This document shows, piece by piece, positions 1 to 8,505 of a stretch of 64,000 bases of DNA (positions are counted from its first letter, which is position 1; each line of letters begins with the position of its first letter). The notes under the pieces are model-generated. The model did no database searches, was not told where the DNA came from, and saw only the letters and a list, made by a program, of their open reading frames with translations. Position numbers and translations under genes: made by a program. This DNA comes from Streptomyces dengpaensis (lineage in GTDB: Bacteria; Actinomycetota; Actinomycetes; Streptomycetales; Streptomycetaceae): positions 6,944,001 through 7,008,000 of the forward strand of contig NZ_CP026652.1 of assembly GCF_002946835.1 (NCBI RefSeq). Direction: 5' to 3'.

Positions 1-1014
1 GCGATGGCCAACGGCGTGATGAACACCCTGCCGTGGGGCGGCCCGACGGCCCGCGCCGCGACCGCCCTGAAGCTGGACGCCAGCGACATCTTCGTCCCGA
101 TGATCCCGGCCCTCGCCGTCGGCCTCCTCGGCGTCTTCCTCCTCTCGTACGTCCTCGGCCTGCGCGAGCGCAAGCGGCTCGGCACGCTCACGCTGGACAA
201 GGTGCTCGTGGAGGAGCCGGAGACGGAGACCGTGCTGGTGGGCGCGGGCAACAAGGCTTCGGGTAGCGAGGGTGCGGGCGGCAAGGCCATGGGCAACAAG
301 GCCGTGGCGGCGGGCGGTTCGGGCTCCGGCACGGACGCCGACGCGCCGGACGAGGGCCAGGACGACCGGATGCTTCAGGTCCTCGACCCGGCCCGGCCCA
401 CCCTGCGTCCGAAGCTCTACTGGTTCAACGCGCTGCTCACGGTCGCGCTGCTCACCGCCATGATCATGGAGTGGCTGCCGATCCCGGTGCTGTTCCTCCT
501 CGGTGCGGCACTGGCTCTGACCGTCAACTTCCCGCACATGCCCGACCAGAAGGCCCGCCTCGGCGCCCACGCCGAGAACGTCCTCAACGTCTCCGGCATG
601 GTCTTCGCCGCCGCCGTCTTCACCGGCGTCCTGCAGGGCACCGGCATGGTCGACGACATGGCCAAGTGGCTGGTCTCCATCGTCCCCGACGGCATGGGCC
701 CGCACATGGCCCTGGTCACCGGAGTCCTGAGCATCCCGCTCACGTACTTCATGTCGAACGACGGCTTCTACTTCGGCGTCCTCCCGGTCCTCGCCGAGGC
801 CGGCCAGGCCCACGGCGTCTCCCCCTTGGAGATCGCCCGCGCCTCGCTGGTCGGCCAGCCCCTGCACATGTCGAGCCCGCTCGTCCCGGCCGTATACGTC
901 CTGGTCGGCATGGCCAAGGTGGAGTTCGGAGACCACACGCGGTTCGTGGTGAAGTGGGCCGCGCTCACGTGTCTGGTGGTGCTTGGGGCGGGGACTTTGT
1001 TCGGGATCGTCTGA
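1..1014 (+). CDS. CitMHS-type citrate:cation/proton symporter, 3' part
   Basis: This is the C-terminal part of an inner-membrane symporter of the CitMHS family, which imports citrate complexed with a divalent metal together with protons. The frame is open at base 1, so about the first quarter of a 430-490 residue family protein lies outside the window. What is visible is several hydrophobic segments, a Gly/Ala-rich variable loop at about residues 80-125, and conserved stretches FMSNDGFYFGVLPVL and LVGQPLHMSSPLVPA typical of the family. The metal preference (Mg or Ca) cannot be read from the sequence. The stop is followed at once by a heptad repeat array. Confidence 0.85.
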   Translation, partial: AMANGVMNTLPWGGPTARAATALKLDASDIFVPMIPALAVGLLGVFLLSYVLGLRERKRLGTLTLDKVLVEEPETETVLVGAGNKASGSEGAGGKAMGNKAVAAGGSGSGTDADAPDEGQDDRMLQVLDPARPTLRPKLYWFNALLTVALLTAMIMEWLPIPVLFLLGAALALTVNFPHMPDQKARLGAHAENVLNVSGMVFAAAVFTGVLQGTGMVDDMAKWLVSIVPDGMGPHMALVTGVLSIPLTYFMSNDGFYFGVLPVLAEAGQAHGVSPLEIARASLVGQPLHMSSPLVPAVYVLVGMAKVEFGDHTRFVVKWAALTCLVVLGAGTLFGIV

Positions 1015-1023
1015 TCAACAGCC

Positions 1024-1198
1024 GGATAACAGATAGCAAATAACGGATGACAGGTAACAGATAACGGATAGCGGATAGCGGATGACGGATATCAGATGAC
1101 AGATTTCAAAGTCTGGCATCTGTCATCCGTTGTCCGTCGTCTGTCATCCGTCGTCTGTCATCCGTCGTCCGTCGTCCGTCGTCCGTCGTCCGTCATCG
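1024..1198. repeat. Two facing arrays of a 7-bp repeat
   Basis: Bases 1024-1107 consist of 12 consecutive heptads with consensus GGATRAC (for example GGATGAC, AGATAAC, GGATAGC). Bases 1122-1198 consist of 11 heptads of the complementary type GTCRTCC (GTCATCC, GTCGTCC, GTCGTCT). The two arrays face each other across a 14-base centre and could fold into one very long imperfect hairpin. The array fills the whole gap between the symporter stop and the next gene and may act as a terminator; that role is inferred. Confidence 0.85.
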
Positions 1199-1217
1199 GA
1201 TGGAGGACCTCCCTCTA

Positions 1218-2453
1218 GTGCCAGGAGAGAACCGCGGCTGGCTACTCCGCCTCGTCATCGCCTTCAGCTTCGCGCAGGGCGCGGTGTCGATGGCCCGGCC
1301 CGCCGTCTCCTACCGTGCCCTCGCGCTGGGTGCGGACGAGCGCGCGGTCGGTGTGATCGCGGGCGTGTACGCCCTGCTTCCGCTGTTCGCCGCCGTCCCC
1401 CTCGGCCGCCGTACCGACCACGGCCGCTGCGCACCTCTGTTGCCCGTCGGCGTCGTCCTCATATCCGGCGGCTGCGTGCTGAGCGGCCTCGCCGACTCCC
1501 TGTGGGCGATGGCGATCTGGAGCGGAGTGATGGGCCTGGGCCACTTGTGCTTCGTGATCGGCGCCCAGTCGCTCGTGGCCCGCCAGTCCGCCCCGCACGA
1601 ACAGGACCGCAACTTCGGCCACTTCACGATCGGCGCCTCGCTCGGCCAGCTGGTCGGCCCCATCGCGGCGGGCGCCCTGATCGGCGGCCCCGACATGGCC
1701 GGTACGAGTGCGCTCGCGCTGCTGGTCGCGGGCGTCGGCGCGGCCGTCGCGTTCACGTCGCTGTGGCGCATAGAGGACCGTCGTACGACGCCCAAGTCCC
1801 GTACCGCGCAAGGCGGACGTGTCCCCGTGCAGCGCATCCTGCGCGCCCGCGGCGTGCCCGCGGGCATCCTCATCAGCCTCTCCGTGCTGTCCGCGACCGA
1901 CATACTCACCGCGTACCTGCCGGTGGTCGGCGAGCACCGGGGCATCGCGCCGTCGGTCATCGGCGTCCTGCTCAGCCTCCGCGCGGCGGCCACCATCGCC
2001 TGCCGCCTGGTCCTCACGCCCCTGCTGCGGATGCTCGGCCGGACCCTGCTGCTCACCGTGACGTGTCTGCTCGCGGCCCTGCTGTGCGCGGGCATCGCGC
2101 TGCCGGTGCCGGTGTGGATCCTTGCCCTGATCCTCGCCGCCCTCGGCTTCTGCCTCGGCGTCGGCCAGCCCCTGTCCATGACGACGGTCGTGCAGGCCGC
2201 CCCCGACGGCGCACGCTCCACCGCCCTCGCCCTGCGGCTGACCGGCAACCGCCTCGGGCAGGTCGCCGCCCCCGCCGCGGCCGGCCTGGTCGCCGGAGTC
2301 GCGGGCGTGGCCGCGCCGTTCGTGATGCTCGGCGCGCTGCTACTCCTGTCGTCGGGCATCGCCCTGCGCTCATCGGCATCGGCGAAGCCGCCCCGGAACC
2401 CCAGCGAACCTCGGCGGACGCACACGCCCGTACGCCGCAAGAGCGACCTCTAG
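1218..2453 (+). CDS. MFS transporter
   Basis: This is a Major Facilitator Superfamily protein of about 411 residues with twelve predicted membrane segments. The GRRTDHGR stretch between segments 2 and 3 matches the MFS motif A loop. The family exports or imports small molecules using the proton gradient; the substrate is not predictable. I prefer the GTG at 1218 because a GGAGG lies at 1202-1206, whereas the in-frame ATG at 1200 overlaps that ribosome-binding site and abuts the repeat array. The C-terminus is short, basic and cytoplasmic. The gene stands alone, with no obvious operon partner. Confidence 0.8.
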   Translation: MPGENRGWLLRLVIAFSFAQGAVSMARPAVSYRALALGADERAVGVIAGVYALLPLFAAVPLGRRTDHGRCAPLLPVGVVLISGGCVLSGLADSLWAMAIWSGVMGLGHLCFVIGAQSLVARQSAPHEQDRNFGHFTIGASLGQLVGPIAAGALIGGPDMAGTSALALLVAGVGAAVAFTSLWRIEDRRTTPKSRTAQGGRVPVQRILRARGVPAGILISLSVLSATDILTAYLPVVGEHRGIAPSVIGVLLSLRAAATIACRLVLTPLLRMLGRTLLLTVTCLLAALLCAGIALPVPVWILALILAALGFCLGVGQPLSMTTVVQAAPDGARSTALALRLTGNRLGQVAAPAAAGLVAGVAGVAAPFVMLGALLLLSSGIALRSSASAKPPRNPSEPRRTHTPVRRKSDL

Positions 2454-2609
2454 GCTCGGCGTTGAACGCGTCCGCCCGGCACCGGCGCGGCGGCCGGACC
2501 TGGACAAGTGACTTCCGCTAGGCAGACGGGCATGACCTTCAACACCGTGGCCAGGGTGGACGACCCGACGAGGGTCGACTTCTGAGTCCCGCACCCCGAC
2601 GATGCCCTG

Positions 2610-2669
<60 letters not shown>

Positions 2670-2694
2670 AGACCCGGTGACCTCTGGCGCCCGA

Positions 2695-2713
2695 AAACTA
2701 TCATCGCTAGTTT
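2695..2713. promoter_or_regulatory. TetR-type operator upstream of the aldehyde dehydrogenase
   Basis: AAACTATCATCGCTAGTTT is an imperfect palindrome with 9-bp arms, 7 of which pair, around base 2704. It closely matches the palindrome at 8412-8430 between the TetR gene and the acyl-CoA dehydrogenase. It lies 37 bp before the start codon, where a repressor would block transcription. Regulation by the TetR protein encoded at 7726-8385 is inferred. Confidence 0.55.
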
Positions 2714-2750
2714 AGGCTCCGGACGACGCTGCCCGCCCGGGAGGAACACG

Positions 2751-4139
2751 ATGAAGGCACACGACGGCATGTACATCGACGGGGCCTGGCGCCCCGCCGT
2801 CGGCACGGACACGATCGAGGTCGTGAACCCGGTCGACGAGCAGGTGATCGCCCACGTCCCGGCGGGCACCGCCGAGGACGTCGACGCCGCCGTACGGGCC
2901 GCACGTACCGCCCTCCCGGGCTGGGCCGCGACCCCGCCCGTCGAACGGGCCTCCCGTCTGGCGGCCCTGCGTGACGTCCTCCTCGCGCGCAAGGACGAGA
3001 TCGCCGAGACCGTCACGGCCGAGCTCGGCTCACCGCTGCCGTTCTCGCAGGCGGTGCACGCCGGTGTGCCGATCCTCGTCGCGGGCTCGTACGCCGAACT
3101 GACGGCGACGTACGCCTTCGAGGAGAAGGTCGGGAACTCGACCGTCTACCAGGAGCCCGTCGGTGTCGTCGGCGCGATCACGCCATGGAACTACCCGCTG
3201 CACCAGATCGTCGCCAAGGTCGCTCCGGCGCTCGCGGCGGGCTGCACCGTCGTGCTGAAGCCCGCCGAAGACACCCCGCTCACCGCCCAGCTCTTCGCCG
3301 AGGCCGTGGCCGAGGCGGGCGTCCCGGCCGGTGTCTTCAACCTCGTCACCGGCCTCGGCCCGGTCGCGGGCCAGGCGCTGGCCGAGCACCCGGACGTCGA
3401 CGTGGTTTCCTTCACCGGTTCCACGGCGGTCGGCAAGCGGATCGGCGCCACGGCCGGTGCCGCGGTCAAGCGGGTCGCCCTCGAACTCGGCGGCAAGTCC
3501 GCCAACGTCATCCTGCCGAGCGCCGACCTCGCCAAGGCGGTGGGCGTCGGCGTCGCCAACGTGATGTCCAACTCCGGCCAGACGTGCAGCGCCTGGACCC
3601 GCATGCTGGTGCACACCTCGCAGTACGAGGAGGCGGTCGAGCTGGCGGCGGCCGCCGCGGCGAAGTACGTCGACCGCATCGGCCCGGTCGTCAACGCCAA
3701 ACAGCGGGACAGGGTGCGCGGTTACATCGAGAGGGGTGTCGCCGAGGGCGCGCGGCTCGTCGCGGGCGGCCCCGAATCACCGCGCCGGCAGGGTTACTTC
3801 GTCAGCCCGACCGTCTTCGCCGAGGTGACACCGGAGATGACGATCGCTCAGGAGGAGATCTTCGGGCCGGTGCTGTCGATCATCCGGTACGAGGACGAGG
3901 CGGACGCCGTCCGGATCGCGAACGGCACGGTGTACGGGCTCGCGGGCGCGGTGTGGGCGGGTGACGAGTCCGAGGCGGTCGCCTTCGCGCGCCGGCTCGA
4001 CACCGGGCAGGTCGACATCAACGGCGGGCGGTTCAACCCCCTTGCCCCGTTCGGTGGTTACAAGCAGTCGGGCGTCGGTCGTGAACTCGGTTCACACGGG
4101 CTGTCCGAATACATCCAGACCAAGTCCCTCCAGTTCTGA
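2751..4139 (+). CDS. NAD(P)-dependent aldehyde dehydrogenase
   Basis: This 462-residue enzyme of the aldehyde dehydrogenase superfamily oxidises an aldehyde to a carboxylate in the cytoplasm. It has the PWNYPL segment (about 145-150), the cofactor-binding FTGSTAVG (221-228), the general base in ELGGKSAN (Glu245), the catalytic Cys279 in SNSGQTCSA, and the EIFGPVLS motif. A GGGAGG sits 6 bases before the ATG. The alcohol dehydrogenase gene begins 11 bp after the stop, so an alcohol would be taken through aldehyde to acid by this pair. A TetR-type palindrome lies just upstream. The substrate is unknown. Confidence 0.9.
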   Translation: MKAHDGMYIDGAWRPAVGTDTIEVVNPVDEQVIAHVPAGTAEDVDAAVRAARTALPGWAATPPVERASRLAALRDVLLARKDEIAETVTAELGSPLPFSQAVHAGVPILVAGSYAELTATYAFEEKVGNSTVYQEPVGVVGAITPWNYPLHQIVAKVAPALAAGCTVVLKPAEDTPLTAQLFAEAVAEAGVPAGVFNLVTGLGPVAGQALAEHPDVDVVSFTGSTAVGKRIGATAGAAVKRVALELGGKSANVILPSADLAKAVGVGVANVMSNSGQTCSAWTRMLVHTSQYEEAVELAAAAAAKYVDRIGPVVNAKQRDRVRGYIERGVAEGARLVAGGPESPRRQGYFVSPTVFAEVTPEMTIAQEEIFGPVLSIIRYEDEADAVRIANGTVYGLAGAVWAGDESEAVAFARRLDTGQVDINGGRFNPLAPFGGYKQSGVGRELGSHGLSEYIQTKSLQF

Positions 4140-4150
4140 GGAGCCCGCAC

Positions 4151-5233
4151 GTGGTACGCGCCGCTGTCCTTCCCGCCGTGGGCGCTCCATTGGAGATCGC
4201 CGAGATCGACCTGCCGGACCCCGGTCCCGGCCAGGTCCGTGTCCGGCTCGCCGCGGCCGGGGTCTGCCACTCCGACCTCTCCCTGTCCAACGGCACCATG
4301 CGGGTGCCCGCCCCCGCCGTCCTCGGCCACGAGGGCGCCGGCACCGTCGTCTCCGTCGGCGAGGGCGTCACACACATCGCGCCCGGCGACGGAGTGGTCC
4401 TCAACTGGGCGCCGTCCTGCGGCGGTTGTCATGCCTGCTCGCTCGGCGAGGTGTGGCTGTGCGCCAACGCGCTGACGGGCGCCGCGGACGTGTACGCGCG
4501 ACGTGCCTCCGACGGGAGCGACCTCCACCCCGGCCTGAACGTCGCCGCGTTCGCCGAGGAGACCGTCGTGGCCGCCGGGTGCGTCCTGCCCGTACCGGAC
4601 GGCGTACCGCTCACCGACGCCGCCCTCCTCGGCTGCGCCGTCCTCACCGGATACGGCGCGGTCCACCACTCCGCCAAGGTCCGGCCCGGCGAGACCGTCG
4701 CGGTGTTCGGCGTCGGCGGGGTCGGGCTCGCGGCCCTCCAGGCGGCCCGGATCGCGGGCGCGTCGAAGATCGTCGCCATCGACGTCTCGCCCGAGAAGGA
4801 GCCGCTCGCACGCGAGGCCGGCGCGACCGACTACGTCGTCGCCTCGGACACCACCGCGCGCGAGATCCGCGGCCTCACCGGCAAGCAGGGCGTCGACGTC
4901 GCCATCGAGTGTGTGGGCCGCGCCGTGACCATCCGCACCGCCTGGGACTCCACCCGGCGCGGCGGCCGCACCACGGTTGTCGGCATCGGCGGCAAGGACC
5001 AGCAGGTCACCTTCCACGCGCTGGAGATCTTCCACTGGGGGCGGACGCTCTCCGGCTGCGTGTACGGCAACTCCGACCCGGCGCGCGATCTGCCGGTGCT
5101 GGCGGAACACATCCGGGCGGGCTGCCTCGACCTCGGCGGCCTGGTCACCGACCGGATCGCCCTGGACGGCATCCCGGCGGCGTTCGACAACATGATCGCG
5201 GGCAAGGGCGGGCGCGCGCTGATCGTGTTCTAG
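4151..5233 (+). CDS. Zinc-dependent alcohol dehydrogenase (MDR family)
   Basis: This 360-residue medium-chain dehydrogenase carries both zinc sites. The catalytic ligands are Cys39, His60-Glu61 in GHEGAG and Cys162; the structural zinc lobe has Cys90, Cys93, Cys96 and Cys104. The NAD-binding GVGGVG is at 187-192. The lobe layout resembles class III-like, thiol-conjugate or NDMA-type bacterial enzymes. The GTG start follows a GAGGAG that overlaps the aldehyde dehydrogenase stop, so the two genes form one transcription unit and probably one pathway. A strong hairpin follows the stop. Confidence 0.9.
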   Translation: MVRAAVLPAVGAPLEIAEIDLPDPGPGQVRVRLAAAGVCHSDLSLSNGTMRVPAPAVLGHEGAGTVVSVGEGVTHIAPGDGVVLNWAPSCGGCHACSLGEVWLCANALTGAADVYARRASDGSDLHPGLNVAAFAEETVVAAGCVLPVPDGVPLTDAALLGCAVLTGYGAVHHSAKVRPGETVAVFGVGGVGLAALQAARIAGASKIVAIDVSPEKEPLAREAGATDYVVASDTTAREIRGLTGKQGVDVAIECVGRAVTIRTAWDSTRRGGRTTVVGIGGKDQQVTFHALEIFHWGRTLSGCVYGNSDPARDLPVLAEHIRAGCLDLGGLVTDRIALDGIPAAFDNMIAGKGGRALIVF

Positions 5234-5251
5234 CCGGGCTTTATCCCGCGC

Positions 5252-5279
5252 ATCCCGGCCGCCGAGGCGCGGCCGGGAT
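5252..5279 (+). terminator. Hairpin terminator after the alcohol dehydrogenase
   Basis: A perfect 11-bp stem (ATCCCGGCCGC with GCGGCCGGGAT) around a 6-base loop lies 18 bases after the stop. There is no U-tract, as is usual for Streptomyces. It suggests the transporter downstream has its own promoter in the 280-bp gap. Confidence 0.65.
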
Positions 5280-5513
5280 CCTCGGCCTGCGCACGCTCCG
5301 CATACGGCGCTCGGGCGGTCACGTCCTGGCGCGGGCCCAGTCCGCGTCCTTGGTGCGCGCAGAGTCCCCACCTGGTTGCCATGTGCAGTCAAACCGCTGC
5401 CGCACAAACCGTTGACCGCCGTACCGTCCGGTCAGTATGTTCCCGGGAATCGCGGCCACCCCCCTCGTCCCGTCCCCCCCGTTCCGTTCCCGCACCCACC
5501 GGAGTGTGCACGC

Positions 5514-6848
5514 ATGGACACGGCACCATCCGCACCATCCGCTCGCCCTCGGTCCGCCACTCCTCCCGCTGCACGCAACCGACGCAAGGTGGCCACCGCG
5601 GCCGCGCTCGCCTCGGCCGTCGAGTGGTACGACTACTTCGTCTTCGGCATCGCCGCCGCCCTGGTGCTCGGCGATCTCTACTTCCCGGCGGGCAGTTCGT
5701 CCGCCGGGGTCCTCGCCGCCTTCGCGACCTTCGCCGTGGGCTTCCTGGCCCGCCCGCTCGGCGGAGTCGTTGCGGGGCACCTCGGCGACAAGCGCGGCCG
5801 CAAGCCCATGCTGGTACTCGCCCTGACCCTGATGGGCGTGGCCACCACGGGCATCGGCCTGCTCCCCACCTACGACACCATCGGCGTCGCCGCCCCGATC
5901 CTGCTCGTCGCCCTGCGCGTCGTCCAGGGCATCGCCGTCGGCGCGCAGTGGGGCGGCGCCATGCTGCTCGCCACCGAGTACGCCCCCGAGGGCAAGCGCG
6001 GGGTGTACGGCAGCTTCGTCCAACTCGGCGTCCCCATCGGGGTGGTGACCGCCAACAGCGTCTTCCTCATCGCCGGGGCGACCACCAGTGAGAGCGCGTT
6101 CGCCGCCTGGGGCTGGCGCGTGCCCTTCCTGGTCGGCCTGTTCGTGCTCGGGCTCGCCTGGTACATCCACACCCGCGTCGAGGAGACCCCCGAATTCCGG
6201 GCGGCGGAAGCGGCGTTGGCGGAGGAGGAGAAGGGAACCAAGAGCTCCCCGCTGCGCACGATCCTGCGCGGGCACCTCGGCACGGTGTTCCTCGCGGGCG
6301 GTTCCTTCGCCGTGAACACCGCGACCTTCTACATCCTCATCACGGGCATCCTCGACTACACCACCCGTGAACTCGACATGAAGCGCAGCGCGGTGCTCAC
6401 CATCTCGCTCTGTGTCAGCCTCACCCAGCTGATCCTGATACCGGCGTCGGCCGCGCTCTCCGACCGCGTCGGGCGCATCAGGATCTACGCGTTCGGCGCA
6501 GCCGGCATCGCGTTGTGGGCCGTACCGATGTTCCTGCTGATCGACACCGGCTCGCTGCTGTGGCTGGCCGTCGGCACGTTCGTCGCGAGCTGCTTCCTCA
6601 GCATCATGTACGGGCCCCAAGCCGCCCTGTTCGCGGAGCTGTTCACGCCCGAGATGCGGTACACGGGCGCCTCGCTGGGCTACCAGATCGCGGCCGTGTT
6701 CGGCGGCGGGCTCGCCCCCTTCCTGATGGTGCTGCTCCTCGAGGCGACGGGCACGTCGATGGCCGTGTCCGCGTACATCATCGGGCTCGCGGTGATCGCG
6801 CTCGTGTCGATCAAGATCCTGGCGGACAGGGCGACGCACGAGAACTGA
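5514..6848 (+). CDS. MHS-family (MFS) metabolite:proton symporter
   Basis: This 444-residue protein has twelve predicted membrane segments and belongs to the metabolite:H+ symporter branch of MFS, which includes shikimate, alpha-ketoglutarate and proline/betaine carriers. The early VEWYDYFVFG segment and the loop GHLGDKRGRKPML, an MFS motif A, are characteristic. I chose the ATG at 5514 because GGAG lies 9 bases before it; longer in-frame starts have no ribosome-binding site. It follows the alcohol/aldehyde dehydrogenase pair and may import their substrate. A weak TetR-like palindrome (ACCGTCCGGTCAGT, 5423-5436) is in its leader. Confidence 0.85.
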   Translation: MDTAPSAPSARPRSATPPAARNRRKVATAAALASAVEWYDYFVFGIAAALVLGDLYFPAGSSSAGVLAAFATFAVGFLARPLGGVVAGHLGDKRGRKPMLVLALTLMGVATTGIGLLPTYDTIGVAAPILLVALRVVQGIAVGAQWGGAMLLATEYAPEGKRGVYGSFVQLGVPIGVVTANSVFLIAGATTSESAFAAWGWRVPFLVGLFVLGLAWYIHTRVEETPEFRAAEAALAEEEKGTKSSPLRTILRGHLGTVFLAGGSFAVNTATFYILITGILDYTTRELDMKRSAVLTISLCVSLTQLILIPASAALSDRVGRIRIYAFGAAGIALWAVPMFLLIDTGSLLWLAVGTFVASCFLSIMYGPQAALFAELFTPEMRYTGASLGYQIAAVFGGGLAPFLMVLLLEATGTSMAVSAYIIGLAVIALVSIKILADRATHEN

Positions 6849-6858
6849 CGCCTTCGGG

Positions 6859-6890
6859 CCGCGGTTCCGGAGCGCACCCCGGAACCGCGG
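6859..6890. terminator. Bidirectional hairpin terminator
   Basis: A perfect 12-bp stem (CCGCGGTTCCGG with CCGGAACCGCGG) with an 8-base loop lies between the convergent MHS transporter and ArsR-type regulator genes, 10 and 14 bases from their stops. It can serve both directions. Confidence 0.75.
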
Positions 6891-6904
6891 CGCGCTCCGT
6901 CCGG

Positions 6905-7684
6905 TCAGCTGAGCGCCGTCGCCTCGATGCCGAGGAGTTCGGCGAAGGCGTGGGTGCCCTCGGGGGTGACCTTGACCGCCCGTTCCGAGCCGATGCGTAC
7001 GCACCAGCGCGCGTCCAGGGCGTGTCGGCACAGTGCCGCGCCGGCGGTGCCCGCGAGGTGGGGACGCCGTTCGGTCCAGTCGAGGCAGGCGCGGGCCAAA
7101 GGGCGGCGGCCGGTGCGCTCGAGGCTGATGCCCGCGGCGTCGAACCATCGCAGTCCGGCGTCCGTGAGCGCGAACCCGGTGAGCCCTTTTCCTTCACGGG
7201 TTCGCCTCCGGGCCGCTCCGGTCTCCGGCTCACCCGCTGTGCGGAGCAGCCCGCGGCCGGTCAGGGCGTCGGTGAGGGCGATGCCGAGCCGTCCGGCGAG
7301 GTGGTCGTAACAGGTACGGCCGCGTGCCATGGCCGATCCCGCGCTGGACTCCCGGAGGGAGCGCGGGCGCCCGGCGACGGCCGGCCGGACGTGCGCGGCG
7401 AGGTCCTCGACGAGCTGGGCCACGCGGGCGTCGGCGAGCCGCACGTACCGGTGCCGGCCCTGGCGCTCCTCGGCGAGCAGGCCGCCCGACACGAGTTTCC
7501 CGAGGTGCTCGCTGGCGGTCGACGGCGCGACTCCGGCGTGCCGGGCCAGCTCCCCGGCGGTCCACGCCCGCCCGTCGAGCAACGCCACCAGAAAACCGGC
7601 CCGCGTCTCGTCCGCCATCAGCCCGGCCAACGCCGCGAGCCCCGGTCCCACCGGATCCTTCGCCCTGGTCATGCCCGCAAGCAT
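6905..7684 (-). CDS. ArsR-type winged-helix transcriptional regulator
   Basis: This 259-residue regulator has an N-terminal ArsR-like winged helix at about residues 15-90, with the recognition stretch GVAPSTASEHLGKLVSGGLL followed by a wing containing RHRYVRLAD. The C-terminal part has no obvious metal-site cysteine pair, so the signal is probably not arsenic-type metal. It is longer than most ArsR proteins (about 100-120), because of an uncharacterised C-terminal domain. Two in-frame ATG codons (7684 and 7672) are possible and neither has a clear ribosome-binding site. A palindrome 13 bp upstream suggests autoregulation. Confidence 0.8.
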   Translation of the reverse strand: MLAGMTRAKDPVGPGLAALAGLMADETRAGFLVALLDGRAWTAGELARHAGVAPSTASEHLGKLVSGGLLAEERQGRHRYVRLADARVAQLVEDLAAHVRPAVAGRPRSLRESSAGSAMARGRTCYDHLAGRLGIALTDALTGRGLLRTAGEPETGAARRRTREGKGLTGFALTDAGLRWFDAAGISLERTGRRPLARACLDWTERRPHLAGTAGAALCRHALDARWCVRIGSERAVKVTPEGTHAFAELLGIEATALS

Positions 7685-7697
7685 GCGACACGAACGC

Positions 7698-7713
7698 TTC
7701 GGCGTTCACCGAA
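7698..7713. promoter_or_regulatory. Candidate operator of the ArsR-type regulator
   Basis: TTCGGCGTTCACCGAA is an inverted repeat of TTCGG/CCGAA with a 6-base spacer, of the kind seen upstream of ArsR-like winged-helix regulators. It overlaps a second inverted repeat GAACGC/GCGTTC at 7692-7707. Its position in front of the regulator start suggests autorepression. Confidence 0.4.
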
Positions 7714-7725
7714 ACGTGCCAGGCA

Positions 7726-8385
7726 TCAGCCCCTCGGGCGTCCCTCAACCCCCTGAACCAGCCGCTCATACTGCAGCGCCAGCCCATCCAGCAACGCGGC
7801 GAGCCCCGTCTCAAAGGCCCGCTCATCGACTTTCTCCTGGCGCTCCGCAAGCAGATGCGCCTGTCCGAGATGGGGATAGTCGGCAGGATCGTAGGTGGTG
7901 GCGTCATCGACGAACCCCCCGGCGAAGGAGCCGAGCGCGGACCCCATGACGAAGTACCGCATCAGCGCCCCGATCGACGTGGCCTGAGCCGCCGGCCACC
8001 CCGCGTCGACCATCGCACCGAACACCGCGTCGGCGAGCCGGAGCCCGGCGGGCCTGCGTCCGGGCCCGCGCGCGAGGACCGGAACGATGTTCGGGTGGTC
8101 CCGCAGGGCCGCGCGGTACGAGACGGCCCAGTCGTGCAGCGCGGTACGCCAATCACGACCGTCCTCGAACATCGACAGATCGACCTGCGCGCTCACCGAG
8201 TCCGCGACCGCCTCCAGGATCTGGTCCTTGGTGCGGAAGTGGTTGTAGAGCGACGGCCCGCTCACCCCCAGTTCGGCCGCGAGCCGGCGCGTCGAGACGG
8301 CCGCCAGGCCCTCGGCGTCCACCAGGGCCCGTGCCGTCTCGACGATGCGGTCGGTGCTGAGGAGGGGCTTGCGCGGTCGGGCCAT
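7726..8385 (-). CDS. TetR/AcrR-family repressor, divergent from acyl-CoA dehydrogenase
   Basis: This TetR-type repressor of about 219 residues has a DNA-binding helix-turn-helix in the first 50 residues (LAAELGVSGPSLYNHFRTKD) and a divergent ligand-binding C-terminal domain. I use the second of two ATG codons (MARPRK); a start at 8394 adds three residues. It is transcribed away from the acyl-CoA dehydrogenase, with a near-perfect palindrome between them that recurs before the aldehyde dehydrogenase. The likely ligand is therefore an acyl-CoA or related acid, and the likely targets are both genes; this is inference. Confidence 0.85.
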   Translation of the reverse strand: MARPRKPLLSTDRIVETARALVDAEGLAAVSTRRLAAELGVSGPSLYNHFRTKDQILEAVADSVSAQVDLSMFEDGRDWRTALHDWAVSYRAALRDHPNIVPVLARGPGRRPAGLRLADAVFGAMVDAGWPAAQATSIGALMRYFVMGSALGSFAGGFVDDATTYDPADYPHLGQAHLLAERQEKVDERAFETGLAALLDGLALQYERLVQGVEGRPRG

Positions 8386-8411
8386 GGCGCACATAGTAGG
8401 GCTGCGACCAG

Positions 8412-8430
8412 AAACTAGCAGTGCTAATTT
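8412..8430. promoter_or_regulatory. TetR-type operator between tetR and acyl-CoA dehydrogenase
   Basis: AAACTAGCAGTGCTAATTT is a palindrome with 9-bp arms of which 8 pair around one central base. It sits 27 bp before the TetR start codon and 76 bp before the acyl-CoA dehydrogenase start. A related site is at 2695-2713. Confidence 0.65.
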
Positions 8431-8505
8431 AAATGTGCGGCTTCTGTGACTTTCCCTGCCCGTTCGGTGTCCGCCATCTGTCCGCTATCTGTGGGGTGAC
8501 TCGGT

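Noticed and set aside
1130..2521. 463-codon plus-strand frame overlapping the MFS gene
   Set aside because: Begins inside the heptad repeat (poly SSVVRRPS) and is an Arg/Pro-rich shadow of the real MFS frame.
2532..2585. 17-codon ATG frame before the GAGCCG repeat
   Set aside because: Too short, without a ribosome-binding site or recognisable peptide features; could be a relic only.
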